Shown here: positions 34,319-42,057 of the stretch, one piece after another
Layout: every line of letters begins with the position of its first letter
How positions within the stretch are numbered: the stretch's first letter is position 1
Source: Pseudomonadota bacterium
Lineage (GTDB): Bacteria > Pseudomonadota > Gammaproteobacteria > Steroidobacterales > Woeseiaceae
Assembly (NCBI GenBank): GCA_020027645.1
Contig: JAHKKM010000017.1
Span: 1 to 45,293 of the forward strand
Direction of reading: 5' to 3'
DNA length: 45,293 nt
Notes under the pieces: model-generated
What the model was told of the DNA's origin: nothing
Database searches by the model: none
The model's input: the letters and a program-made list of their open reading frames with translations, nothing else
Translations under genes and position numbers: made by a program

Positions 34319-34882
34319 TCAGCGTATCAGAAACCACCAAATCAGCAAAGCGGCAAGGACCAGGCCCGCTAGCAACCATGTGCGTGCAGCAAGGCCTTGG
34401 CCGCGTGCAGTTGCGATTTCAGCAGCGTCGACACGACGTGCCGCGGGATCCAGTTCACGGCTGAAATTGCCGAAAAAATCGTCGGCCATTTTTCGCGTCG
34501 CACCGAGTACCAGCCTGGAGCCGATCTGCGCAAGCTTTCCGCCAACCTGAAATTTTGCGTCGTAGACAAGAAGCGTACCGCCATCTTTCTCCTCGAGGCG
34601 TACGTCCGCACTCCCCCGCCCGAAGCCTGCAGGCCCGCCCTTGCTCTCGCCGGTCAAGGTGTAACCGGCAGGAGGATTGAGGTTTTCGAGCGTAATGTGT
34701 GTGTCGAATTTCGATTTCACCGGTCCGATCGAGGCCATGATCCGGGCATTCAGGCTGGTCGGGCTCTGCATTTCGATGGACTCGCAGCCCGGGATGCACC
34801 TGGCCAGTACATCCGCGTCATTCAACGCCTGCCAGACGCGTTGCCGATCGCAGGCGATCTGGTATTCACCCTTGATATCCAA
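34319..34882 (-). CDS. coxG: CoxG-type SRPBCC protein with C-terminal membrane anchor
   Basis: 187 residues. SRPBCC/START-like fold with the CoxG opening MDIKGEYQIACDRQRVWQAL, RCIPGCESIEM and GGKLAQIGSRLV. A C-terminal membrane helix (about 168-186, WLLAGLVLAALLIWWFLI) follows. In Oligotropha-type CO dehydrogenase systems CoxG anchors the enzyme to the membrane. Start TTG at 34882 with AGGAG about 9 nt upstream. First gene of the cox cluster, divergent from thioredoxin. Confidence 0.92.
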   Translation of the reverse strand: MDIKGEYQIACDRQRVWQALNDADVLARCIPGCESIEMQSPTSLNARIMASIGPVKSKFDTHITLENLNPPAGYTLTGESKGGPAGFGRGSADVRLEEKDGGTLLVYDAKFQVGGKLAQIGSRLVLGATRKMADDFFGNFSRELDPAARRVDAAEIATARGQGLAARTWLLAGLVLAALLIWWFLIR

Positions 34883-35022
34883 TGGGTTTTTGCTCCTGTA
34901 AGATTTGCTGGTCGGCCGCGGTCCAATATAACACCGGGTCGACGGATGACTTGAATCCAGATTTCATGGCCCCATGTTCGATTTCACGGCATAGCGCAAG
35001 CCGGCGTTTCGGGAGAACAGGC

Positions 35023-35370
35023 ATGAGCACCACCGCGTCACATCCGGTACAGATCGGCGATCAGGATTTCGAGCAGAAAGTGCTGAAATCGGACCAACCC
35101 GTGCTGGTCGATTTCTGGGCGGCATGGTGTGGGCCGTGCCGTGCGCTGGGCCCGGTCATCGAGTCACTTGCCGGCCAGTACGCGGGCAAAGCCGTTGTAG
35201 CCAAAGTCGATGTCGATGCCAATCAACAGGTCGCCATGAAGTACGGCATTCGTTCCATTCCCACCGTCATACTTTTTGACAAGGGTAGAATCGTCGAAAC
35301 GTTTGTCGGCGTGCGCCCGCGCGGCGACTATGAATCAAGCCTGCGCCGGCAGCTCGCCGCCACTGCCTGA
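35023..35370 (+). CDS. trxA: Thioredoxin
   Basis: 115-residue thiol-disulfide reductant with active-site WCGPC (C36, C39) and cis-proline SIPTVILF. The start at 35023 follows GGGAGAAC; an open frame back to 34882 lacks thioredoxin character. Convergent with the broken MTHFR gene; the spacer holds a perfect 12-nt tandem duplication (35382-35405). Confidence 0.95.
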   Translation: MSTTASHPVQIGDQDFEQKVLKSDQPVLVDFWAAWCGPCRALGPVIESLAGQYAGKAVVAKVDVDANQQVAMKYGIRSIPTVILFDKGRIVETFVGVRPRGDYESSLRRQLAATA

Positions 35371-35402
35371 GCTGATTGTCGCGCTATTCGTCACGCTATT
35401 CG

Positions 35403-36067
35403 TCAAACCAATCCGGCGAGGCGCACAGCTTCGACGATTTCGCGGTGTTGGCCGGGTGCCATCAAATGCACACCGGCGACACCACGGATCTCCCGTGCCT
35501 GCTGAATCATCTCGGCACAGATCACGATCCCCTCGTGGCGAGGATCCCTGGCTGCCTCCATGCGCCGTATGACGCCCTCAGGGATGAGGGTCCCGTAAAG
35601 GGTATCCCGCATCCATCGAGCAGTCTGTGCCGACTTCAAGGGTCCCAGTCCGACCAGGAAGTACAGTTTCTCGGTCACACCGCAATCGACGAGCCGCCGG
35701 ATGTAACGCTCGAGCAATGGCATATCGAAGCAATATTGCGACTGAACAAATTGTGCGCCCGCATTGGCTTTGGCGAGCACGCTGCGGCGGTGAGCAAATC
35801 ACTTTGCATGGCAATGCGATTGCGGTCGCGGCAGGTCATCTGCAGGATCGGCTCGATGCCGAGCTGGCGCAGGTGGATTGCGGCTCCGAGGCTCGAAAGC
35901 CGCACACGTGCGCCGGCCCCGTCGGTCAGATTGATGGCTGTTACGGCAGGCTTGAGGACCCCGGCGGCAATGCCGAGCGACTCGAGTTCGGCCTCGCGCG
36001 GCGGCGTCAGCTCCGCAGTCACTGCAAAGTGACCGGACTCGAGCGTCTTGCGAAATGAATGCAACAC
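35403..36067 (-). pseudogene. Methylenetetrahydrofolate reductase-like gene broken by an internal out-of-frame deletion
   Basis: The 5' part (36067 to about 35780) encodes AVTAELTPPRE and QMTCRDRNRIAMQSDLL, the usual start and mid-part of MTHFR. The 3' part, in another frame from about 35780 to 35403, encodes NAGAQFVQSQYCFD, FLVGLGPLKSAQTARWMRD and the normal C-terminus. Intact short MTHFRs have about 75-80 more residues between these motifs, so the junction near 35780 joins distant parts in different frames. In an intact enzyme this would reduce methylene-THF to methyl-THF. Either a true pseudogene or an assembly or sequencing error. Confidence 0.85.
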
Positions 36068-36161
36068 AATTCCCTGCTGAGATCAATCAAGCACAATAAC
36101 GATGCCGGAGGCCCGCTGCAAACCGGGTCTTGTCGCCGGATGGCAAGCGCCAAAGATAAAT

Positions 36162-37679
36162 TTACATGGTGGGCATCGAAAAGTCCGCACCTGCCCGGAT
36201 TCCTGCAGGCCAGCGCGACGTGACCGTTTTCAATTGCGTGTAAAAACGCACTCCTTCCATTCCATACATGCCCATGTCGCCGAAAACCGAGCGCTTCCAC
36301 CCGCCGAAACTGTGGAAAGCGAGCGGCACCGGGATCGGCACATTGATGCCGACCATGCCCACTTTGATGTTGTCTGCGAACTCTCGCGCCGAATCGCCGT
36401 CACGCGTAAAAATGGCTGTGCCATTGCCATACTGATGGTCGTTGATCAGGCGCACAGCGTCATCGAACGAATCAACACGTGTCATCGTCAGTACCGGGCC
36501 GAATATTTCTTCCTTATAGATACGCATGTCCGGCGTCGCATGATCGAACAAGGTTGGTCCGAGAAAGTAGCCGGGAGACCTGGTAATGGCGTGCTTGCGC
36601 CCATCGACCAGCAGTTTTGCGCCCTCCTTTTCACCCAGATCGATATAGGATCGGACCTTGTCCCGGTGTTCTGCAGTAATCAGCGGGCCCATGTCGTTAT
36701 TGTTGTCACTGCCGGGCCCGACCTTCAACGCAGCGATCTTCGGCAGCAATTTCTCGAGCAATGGCTCAGCTGAATTACCGACCGTCACGATGGCCGAAAT
36801 GGCCATGCAGCGTTCGCCCGCGGAGCCGTACCCGGCACCGAGCAACGCGTCGGCAGCCTGGTCCATGTCGGCGTCCGGCATGACGACCAGGTGATTCTTG
36901 GCACCGCCGAGCGCCTGCACGCGCTTGCCGTTGGCAGAAGCGGTGCGGTAAACGTGCTCGGCGACCGCCGTAGAGCCAACAAAACTCACAGCCGCAATGC
37001 GCTTGTCATTGAGCAGCGAATTGACCGCGACATGGTCGCCCTGTACGACGTTGAAGACTCCCGGAGGCAGGCCGGCCTCATGAAGCAGTTCGGCCCATTT
37101 CATGGAGCAACCCGGATCTTTCTCCGACGGTTTGAGCACGAAGGCATTGCCGCAGGCAATCGCCAGCGGAAACATCCACAACGGCACCATCGCAGGGAAA
37201 TTGAACGGCGTGATACCAACACAAACACCCAGCGGCTGACGCATCGAGTAAGTGTCGACGCCAGTGCCAACCTGTTCACTGAACTCGCCTTTCTGCAGAT
37301 GTGGAATACCGCAGGCAAACTCGACGATTTCGAGCCCGCGCTGAATGGACCCGTCAGCATCGTGCAGTACTTTGCCGTGCTCCTGGGTGATCAACGCCGC
37401 AATTTCGGCCCGGTCCCGTTCGATCAGTTCCTTGAGACGAAACATGATACGGGCACGTCGCATGACAGGAGTCTTTGACCAGCTGGCAAACGCGGCTTGC
37501 GCAGCGCCAACAGCCGCTTCGACGTCTGCCTCGTCAGACAAACCGACACGCGCACATAGCTTGCCGGTTGCCGAGTCGTGCACGTCGCCATAGCGACCGG
37601 ATTTCGTATCGCGAACCTCTCCGCCGATCCAGTTCGAAACGTTTCGCACTGCCTTCAGTGCCGTTGCCTTTTCAGCCAT
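36162..37679 (-). CDS. mmsA: CoA-acylating methylmalonate/malonate-semialdehyde dehydrogenase
   Basis: Oxidatively decarboxylates methylmalonate semialdehyde to propionyl-CoA and malonate semialdehyde to acetyl-CoA with NAD+. ALDH-superfamily motifs: ITPFNFPAMVPLWMFP (155-170), VGSTAVAEHVY, ALGGAKNH and catalytic C291 in GERCMAIS, all of the MmsA type. 505 residues, ATG after AGGA. It is the last gene of an operon with an FAD oxidase and a beta-alanine-type aminotransferase, so draining malonate semialdehyde from beta-alanine is the likely local role. Confidence 0.94.
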   Translation of the reverse strand: MAEKATALKAVRNVSNWIGGEVRDTKSGRYGDVHDSATGKLCARVGLSDEADVEAAVGAAQAAFASWSKTPVMRRARIMFRLKELIERDRAEIAALITQEHGKVLHDADGSIQRGLEIVEFACGIPHLQKGEFSEQVGTGVDTYSMRQPLGVCVGITPFNFPAMVPLWMFPLAIACGNAFVLKPSEKDPGCSMKWAELLHEAGLPPGVFNVVQGDHVAVNSLLNDKRIAAVSFVGSTAVAEHVYRTASANGKRVQALGGAKNHLVVMPDADMDQAADALLGAGYGSAGERCMAISAIVTVGNSAEPLLEKLLPKIAALKVGPGSDNNNDMGPLITAEHRDKVRSYIDLGEKEGAKLLVDGRKHAITRSPGYFLGPTLFDHATPDMRIYKEEIFGPVLTMTRVDSFDDAVRLINDHQYGNGTAIFTRDGDSAREFADNIKVGMVGINVPIPVPLAFHSFGGWKRSVFGDMGMYGMEGVRFYTQLKTVTSRWPAGIRAGADFSMPTM

Positions 37680-37717
37680 GATGATGTCCTGTTTCGATAT
37701 TAAATTTGCAGGGTAAA

Positions 37718-39058
37718 TCAGATTGCGCGCAGTGCTGCCCGAACCGTGTCGATGATCTGGTCAATATGCTGTTTCTCAATGATCAGGGGCGGCGAAAATG
37801 CGGCCGTATCCCCAGTTGTTCTGACGATCACTCCTTTATCGAAGCAATGCGAAAACAGCTGCATCGCCCGCGCCGTCGGCTTGCCTTCAATCGGTTGCAA
37901 TTCCACAGCTCCAATCAGTCCGATGTTGCGTATGTCGACTACGTACGGTTCGCCCTTCAGGCTGTGCAGTCCATCCTCGAGATATGGCTCGAGCGATCTT
38001 GCGCGCTCGAACAGCCCTTCCTCACGGTACACATCCATGGTCGCATTCCCGGCCGCGGCTGCGAGCGGGTGTCCTGAATAAGTATAGCCGTGGAAAAACT
38101 CGATCGCGCCTTCCGGTCCGGTCATGAAAGTATCGTAGATTTCCTTCTTCGCAATTACGGCACCCATCGGCACAGTGCCACTCGTGAGGCCCTTGGCCGT
38201 GGTGATCAGGTCGGGGGTGACGCCGAAACGGCTGGCCGCAAAGCTGTCGCCCACGCGGCCAAAAGCGCAGATCACTTCGTCGAAAATCAGCAGGATACCG
38301 TGCCTGTCGCAAATCTCGCGCAGGCGCTGCAGATAGCCTTTCGGTGGCAGGACCACCCCGGTCGAGCCAGCGATCGGCTCGACAATCACCGCCGCGATGT
38401 TCGAGGCATCGTGCAGGGCGACCAAGCGCTCCAGGTCATCGGCCAGGTGCGCGCCCCACTGGGGTTGTCCCTTGGTATAGGCGTTGTGTTCGAGATTATG
38501 TGTGTGCGAAATATGATCGACGCCGGGCAGCATGACGCCGAACATTTTTCGATTCGGTGACATGCCACCGACCGACATGCCGCCGAAACCGACTCCGTGG
38601 TAACCACGTTCCCTGCCGATCAGGCGAGTCCTGGTACCTTCGCCACGCAGCCGATGATAACCAATGGCCATCTTCAGCGCGGTATCGACGGCTTCGGAGC
38701 CCGAGTTGACGAAGAACACGTAATCCATGCCATCAGGGGCCAGGTCGGCAACCTTGTTGGCCAGCTCGAATATGGCCGGATGACCCATCTGAAACGCGGT
38801 CGCATAATCGAGCACAGCAGCCTGCTTCTGAATCGCTTCGACGATTTTCGGATGGCAGTGTCCGGCATTGCAGCACCAGAGGCCCGCGATGGAATCCAGC
38901 AGCTTGTGACCATCGTGCGTCCAGCAATGCACACCGCTGGCACGGCTGATGAGTCTCGGATGTTTCTTGAAATTCCGGTTGCCTGTGAAGGGCATCCAGT
39001 ATGACTGGAGGTCCGGTAAATCGGCCTGCAATCGCCTTGCGGTATTGTCTGTCATCAT
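37718..39058 (-). CDS. Class III aminotransferase, beta-alanine/omega-amino acid:pyruvate type
   Basis: PLP enzyme of fold type I, 446 residues. PLP lysine K289 in TTAKGLTSG, the ring-binding Asp D260 in FDEVICAFGR, and SGSEAVDTALKMA. The N-terminus SYWMPFTGNRNFKKHPRL is typical of beta-alanine:pyruvate (omega-amino acid) aminotransferases. The product malonate semialdehyde would be the substrate of the downstream mmsA (38 nt away). ATGATG start with GGAG upstream. Other omega-amino acids remain possible. Confidence 0.9.
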   Translation of the reverse strand: MMTDNTARRLQADLPDLQSYWMPFTGNRNFKKHPRLISRASGVHCWTHDGHKLLDSIAGLWCCNAGHCHPKIVEAIQKQAAVLDYATAFQMGHPAIFELANKVADLAPDGMDYVFFVNSGSEAVDTALKMAIGYHRLRGEGTRTRLIGRERGYHGVGFGGMSVGGMSPNRKMFGVMLPGVDHISHTHNLEHNAYTKGQPQWGAHLADDLERLVALHDASNIAAVIVEPIAGSTGVVLPPKGYLQRLREICDRHGILLIFDEVICAFGRVGDSFAASRFGVTPDLITTAKGLTSGTVPMGAVIAKKEIYDTFMTGPEGAIEFFHGYTYSGHPLAAAAGNATMDVYREEGLFERARSLEPYLEDGLHSLKGEPYVVDIRNIGLIGAVELQPIEGKPTARAMQLFSHCFDKGVIVRTTGDTAAFSPPLIIEKQHIDQIIDTVRAALRAI

Positions 39059-39124
39059 CTTGCTCCAAATATTTTCGCAACCAGTCGATCTAGTACGTGA
39101 TTGCGTAAGCTGCCTGAAATCCGT

Positions 39125-40405
39125 CTATAACAAGTCTTTCAATCGATAATAAAGCATGCCCATGGCGAGCGCAGGATTGGCAAACCACTTACCGCCGGGC
39201 AACCACCAGTGATGAATTCTTTCGAACACATCGAATCTCTCAAAATCGCCGCCAATCGCATCCGCTATGATTTTGCCGGCCATGTGTGTCGGCGCGAGTC
39301 CGTGCCCGGAGTAACCTTGCGCATAATAGGTATTGTTCTCGATTCGTCCAATTTGCGGTATACGGTTCATGCTGATGCCTATATAGCCGCCCCACTCGAA
39401 TTCGATACGTGCTCTTTCGAGTTGCGGAAAGACGTGCAGCATCTTCGGTCGCAATGATGCCGTGATGTCTTTTGGGTCGCGCCCCGAATAGTTACAGAAC
39501 CCGCCGAAAAGCATCCGTTTGTCCGCAGACAACCTGAAATAATCGAGCACAGTCTTCTGGTCGCATGCCGCGTGATCCTGCGGCAGCAACTCCCGCGCAA
39601 GATCGTCGTTCAGTCTTTCGGTGGCAATCATGTAACTGCCGGCCGGGATAACCTTGCCGAATAGTCGCGGTTCCGTTTGACCGAGGTAGGCATTGCCGGC
39701 GAGCACCACTTTTTTTGCATGTACCACGCCATCCGACGTATGGACCTTTGGCTGATCACCGTGCTCGATGCGCACAACGGGCGACTGCTCAAAGATCCTG
39801 CCGCCATGCTTCTCGATGGCGCGTGCCTCGCCCAGGCACAGGTTGAGCGGATGCAGATGCCCATTCGCAGCATTAACCATGCCACCGATAAAGATCGGCG
39901 AACCGACGACCGACGATAGGTCCTCGCGCTCGATAATGCGCATTTCGTGCGGATAGCCCAGGCGCCGCTTGCGTTCAATCTCGGAGCGGAAGTGCTCCAT
40001 CTCCGACGGCTTCATCGCAAGGTCGAGGTAACCGAGCTTGAGATCGCAAGCGATCGAGTACTGCTCGATACGCTGTACCACGATGTCGCGACACTCGAGA
40101 CCCATATGCCAGGCAATTTCTGCCGCAGCCGCGCCGAGTCGTTTTTCAATTTTGTCTATCTCGACGAATCCGTCGATCAGCTGGCCGCCGTTGCGCCCGG
40201 AGGCACCCCAGCCCACCCGGCGAGCCTCGATAACGGCTACGTCGTAACCTCGTTCCGCAAGGAACAGTGCCGCCGAAAGGCCGGTGTAACCGGCGCCGAG
40301 CACCGCGACGTCGCAGCGATGTTCGCCGGCCAGGCGCGGGTAGTCGGTACGCCAGTTGGCGGTGGCCGCATAGTAGGAAGCAGGATGTTCGGCCGTGTCT
40401 TTCAT
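39125..40405 (-). CDS. puuB: FAD-dependent amine oxidase, gamma-glutamylputrescine oxidase (PuuB)-like
   Basis: 426 residues of the DAO (glycine/D-amino acid oxidase) family. Dinucleotide motif AVLGAGYTGLSAALFLAERG (Gly37, 39, 42) with acidic E60 at the strand end, then GWGASGRNGGQL, which contacts FAD. This is the PuuB/PauB type, oxidising gamma-glutamylated polyamines or related amines. Transcribed away from the XRE-cupin regulator and followed at 66 nt by the aminotransferase. Substrate inferred from puuA and puuD nearby. Confidence 0.85.
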   Translation of the reverse strand: MKDTAEHPASYYAATANWRTDYPRLAGEHRCDVAVLGAGYTGLSAALFLAERGYDVAVIEARRVGWGASGRNGGQLIDGFVEIDKIEKRLGAAAAEIAWHMGLECRDIVVQRIEQYSIACDLKLGYLDLAMKPSEMEHFRSEIERKRRLGYPHEMRIIEREDLSSVVGSPIFIGGMVNAANGHLHPLNLCLGEARAIEKHGGRIFEQSPVVRIEHGDQPKVHTSDGVVHAKKVVLAGNAYLGQTEPRLFGKVIPAGSYMIATERLNDDLARELLPQDHAACDQKTVLDYFRLSADKRMLFGGFCNYSGRDPKDITASLRPKMLHVFPQLERARIEFEWGGYIGISMNRIPQIGRIENNTYYAQGYSGHGLAPTHMAGKIIADAIGGDFERFDVFERIHHWWLPGGKWFANPALAMGMLYYRLKDLL

Positions 40406-40451
40406 CGGCGCAGCCTACTCCAGGGCATTACAGTTAACAATATTTAAACCA

Positions 40452-40481
40452 TTGCTTTTAACTCATTGTTTTTATTATACT
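40452..40481 (+). promoter_or_regulatory. Sigma-70-type promoter for the XRE-cupin regulator
   Basis: TTGCTT (40452-40457) and TATACT (40476-40481), 18 nt apart, inside a very AT-rich 124-nt divergent region (40406-40529) between the oxidase operon and the regulator. Confidence 0.55.
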
Positions 40482-40490
40482 CGATCAGCA

Positions 40491-40512
40491 ATTGTTTAAT
40501 TTAATAAACGAT
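40491..40512. promoter_or_regulatory. Candidate operator of the XRE-cupin (PuuR-like) regulator
   Basis: Imperfect 22-bp palindrome with half-sites ATTGTTTA and TAAACGAT around an AT-rich centre, 17 nt before the regulator ATG and downstream of its predicted -10. A related half-site (TAAACCATT) occurs at 40445-40453 on the oxidase side. The position suits autorepression and control of the divergent operon. Confidence 0.55.
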
Positions 40513-40529
40513 TCAACAGCGAGCTTTGC

Positions 40530-41075
40530 ATGGATCCGATTGGCCCCCGCCTGAAAACTCTGCGCAGCCACCACGGCCTTTCGCAACGCCAGCTGGCACG
40601 CAAGTCCGGGGTATCGAACGCCACTATTTCCCTGATCGAGCACGGCCGCACGGATCCGTCGATGGGGCTGCTGAAACGCATCCTCGATGCCATGGGCGTG
40701 TCCTTCGCGGATTTCTTTGCAGCCGAAAACCGGCCACCGGAAAAGTTCTTTTTCGCCAGCGACGAACTCAGCGTCATCAGCAGTGGACCCATCAGCTTTC
40801 GCCAGGTGGGAAGCGATCTTTCCGACAGCCAGTTGCAACTGCTGCACGAACGCTATCAGCCAGGAGCGGACACCGGCCGTTCGATGCTGAGTCACGATGC
40901 CGAGGAAGGCGGCATCATCCTGCAGGGCCGTCTCGAAGTAACTGTTGGCGACCAGGTCCGGGTCCTGTCAGCGGGCGATGCCTATCTCTTCAACAGCAGG
41001 TTGCCGCATCGATTCAGGAATACCGGCAGCGAAGATTGCGTGCTGGTGACGGTCTGCACACCACCGAGTTTCTGA
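40530..41075 (+). CDS. puuR: XRE-family regulator with C-terminal cupin, PuuR-like
   Basis: 181 residues. N-terminal helix-turn-helix (about 7-62: KTLRSHHGLSQRQLARKSGV, NATISLIEHGRTDPSM), C-terminal cupin sensor (about 110-178: GGIILQGRLEVTVGDQ, LPHRFRNTGSED). E. coli PuuR has this architecture and represses putrescine catabolism until putrescine binds. Here it is surrounded by puuA/puuD/agmatinase and the PuuB-like operon. A palindrome just upstream may be its operator. Confidence 0.85.
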   Translation: MDPIGPRLKTLRSHHGLSQRQLARKSGVSNATISLIEHGRTDPSMGLLKRILDAMGVSFADFFAAENRPPEKFFFASDELSVISSGPISFRQVGSDLSDSQLQLLHERYQPGADTGRSMLSHDAEEGGIILQGRLEVTVGDQVRVLSAGDAYLFNSRLPHRFRNTGSEDCVLVTVCTPPSF

Positions 41076-41081
41076 GCGCTG

Positions 41082-42032
41082 TTATTTTTCCGGACGACTC
41101 GCGTAGAGCGCAATCATTTCCATTGCCAGCTGTGAAGCAGCCAGCGCCGTGATCTCACCGACATCGTATGCCGGAGCGACTTCCACCATATCCATGCCCA
41201 CGAGATTGATTCCGGCGAGGCCACGCAGAATCGACATTGCCTGGTGTGTGCTCAGTCCGCCGCATACCGGTGTGCCGGTACCGGGAGCGCAACTTGGATC
41301 CAGGCAATCGATATCGAAGCTGAGATAAACCGGGCGCTTCGCGAGGATTTTTTTCGTTTCGCGAATGACCGCGGCAGCGCCGTGCTCGTGCACCCAGCCG
41401 GCGTCCAGGATGTTGAATCCCAGCGTGTCCTCGTTGTGCGTGCGCAGCCCGATCTGTACCGAGGTGGCGGGGTCGATCAGGCCTTCCTTTACAGCATGGA
41501 AAAACATTGTGCCGTGGTCGATGCGTCCGGCTTCGTCCGCCCAGGTATCGCTGTGCGCGTCGAAATGCAGCAATGACAGCGGCGCGCCATGTTTACGCGC
41601 ATGCGCCTTGAGCAGTGGATAGGCAACGAAGTGGTCACCTCCAAGCGAAAGAAGACCCGGGCCCTTGCTGATGATTTGCCATGCATGCTCCTCGATTTGT
41701 GACGGCACATTCTGTGGCCGGCCGAATTCCAGGAAGCAGTCGCCGTAGTCGATGACCGCGAGACGGTCGAAGGGGTCAAACGTGAGCCCGTATGGCTGCG
41801 CCCAAGTGGTGATGCAAGACGCCGCACGTATGGCGCGTGGTCCAAAACGGGCGCCCGGGCGATTGGTGGTCGCAGTATCCAGCGGTACTCCTGTAACGAC
41901 CAGATCAGCGCCTGTCAGATCCTTGGTGTACTTGCGACGGGAGAACGATAACACGCCGGCATAAGTCGGCTCCGGCGTCGTGCCATAGAGGCTGCCGCGC
42001 GTGATCGCATTGTCGATGCTTTTCTTGTCCAT
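41082..42032 (-). CDS. speB: Agmatinase (ureohydrolase)
   Basis: Hydrolyses agmatine to putrescine and urea with two Mn ions. The metal ligands are all visible: H134 (GGDHF), D158, H160 and D162 (HFDAHSDTW), D240 and D242 (SFDIDCLDP). 316 residues. The general sequence and the C-terminal GMDMVEVAPAYD-type segment are close to E. coli SpeB. Guanidinobutyrase is the main alternative. Next to the SpuC-like aminotransferase (25 nt) in the same operon; feeds putrescine into both routes. Confidence 0.92.
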   Translation of the reverse strand: MDKKSIDNAITRGSLYGTTPEPTYAGVLSFSRRKYTKDLTGADLVVTGVPLDTATTNRPGARFGPRAIRAASCITTWAQPYGLTFDPFDRLAVIDYGDCFLEFGRPQNVPSQIEEHAWQIISKGPGLLSLGGDHFVAYPLLKAHARKHGAPLSLLHFDAHSDTWADEAGRIDHGTMFFHAVKEGLIDPATSVQIGLRTHNEDTLGFNILDAGWVHEHGAAAVIRETKKILAKRPVYLSFDIDCLDPSCAPGTGTPVCGGLSTHQAMSILRGLAGINLVGMDMVEVAPAYDVGEITALAASQLAMEMIALYASRPEK

Positions 42033-42057
42033 GCACTGGCCTGCTGATCCGGCTCGG

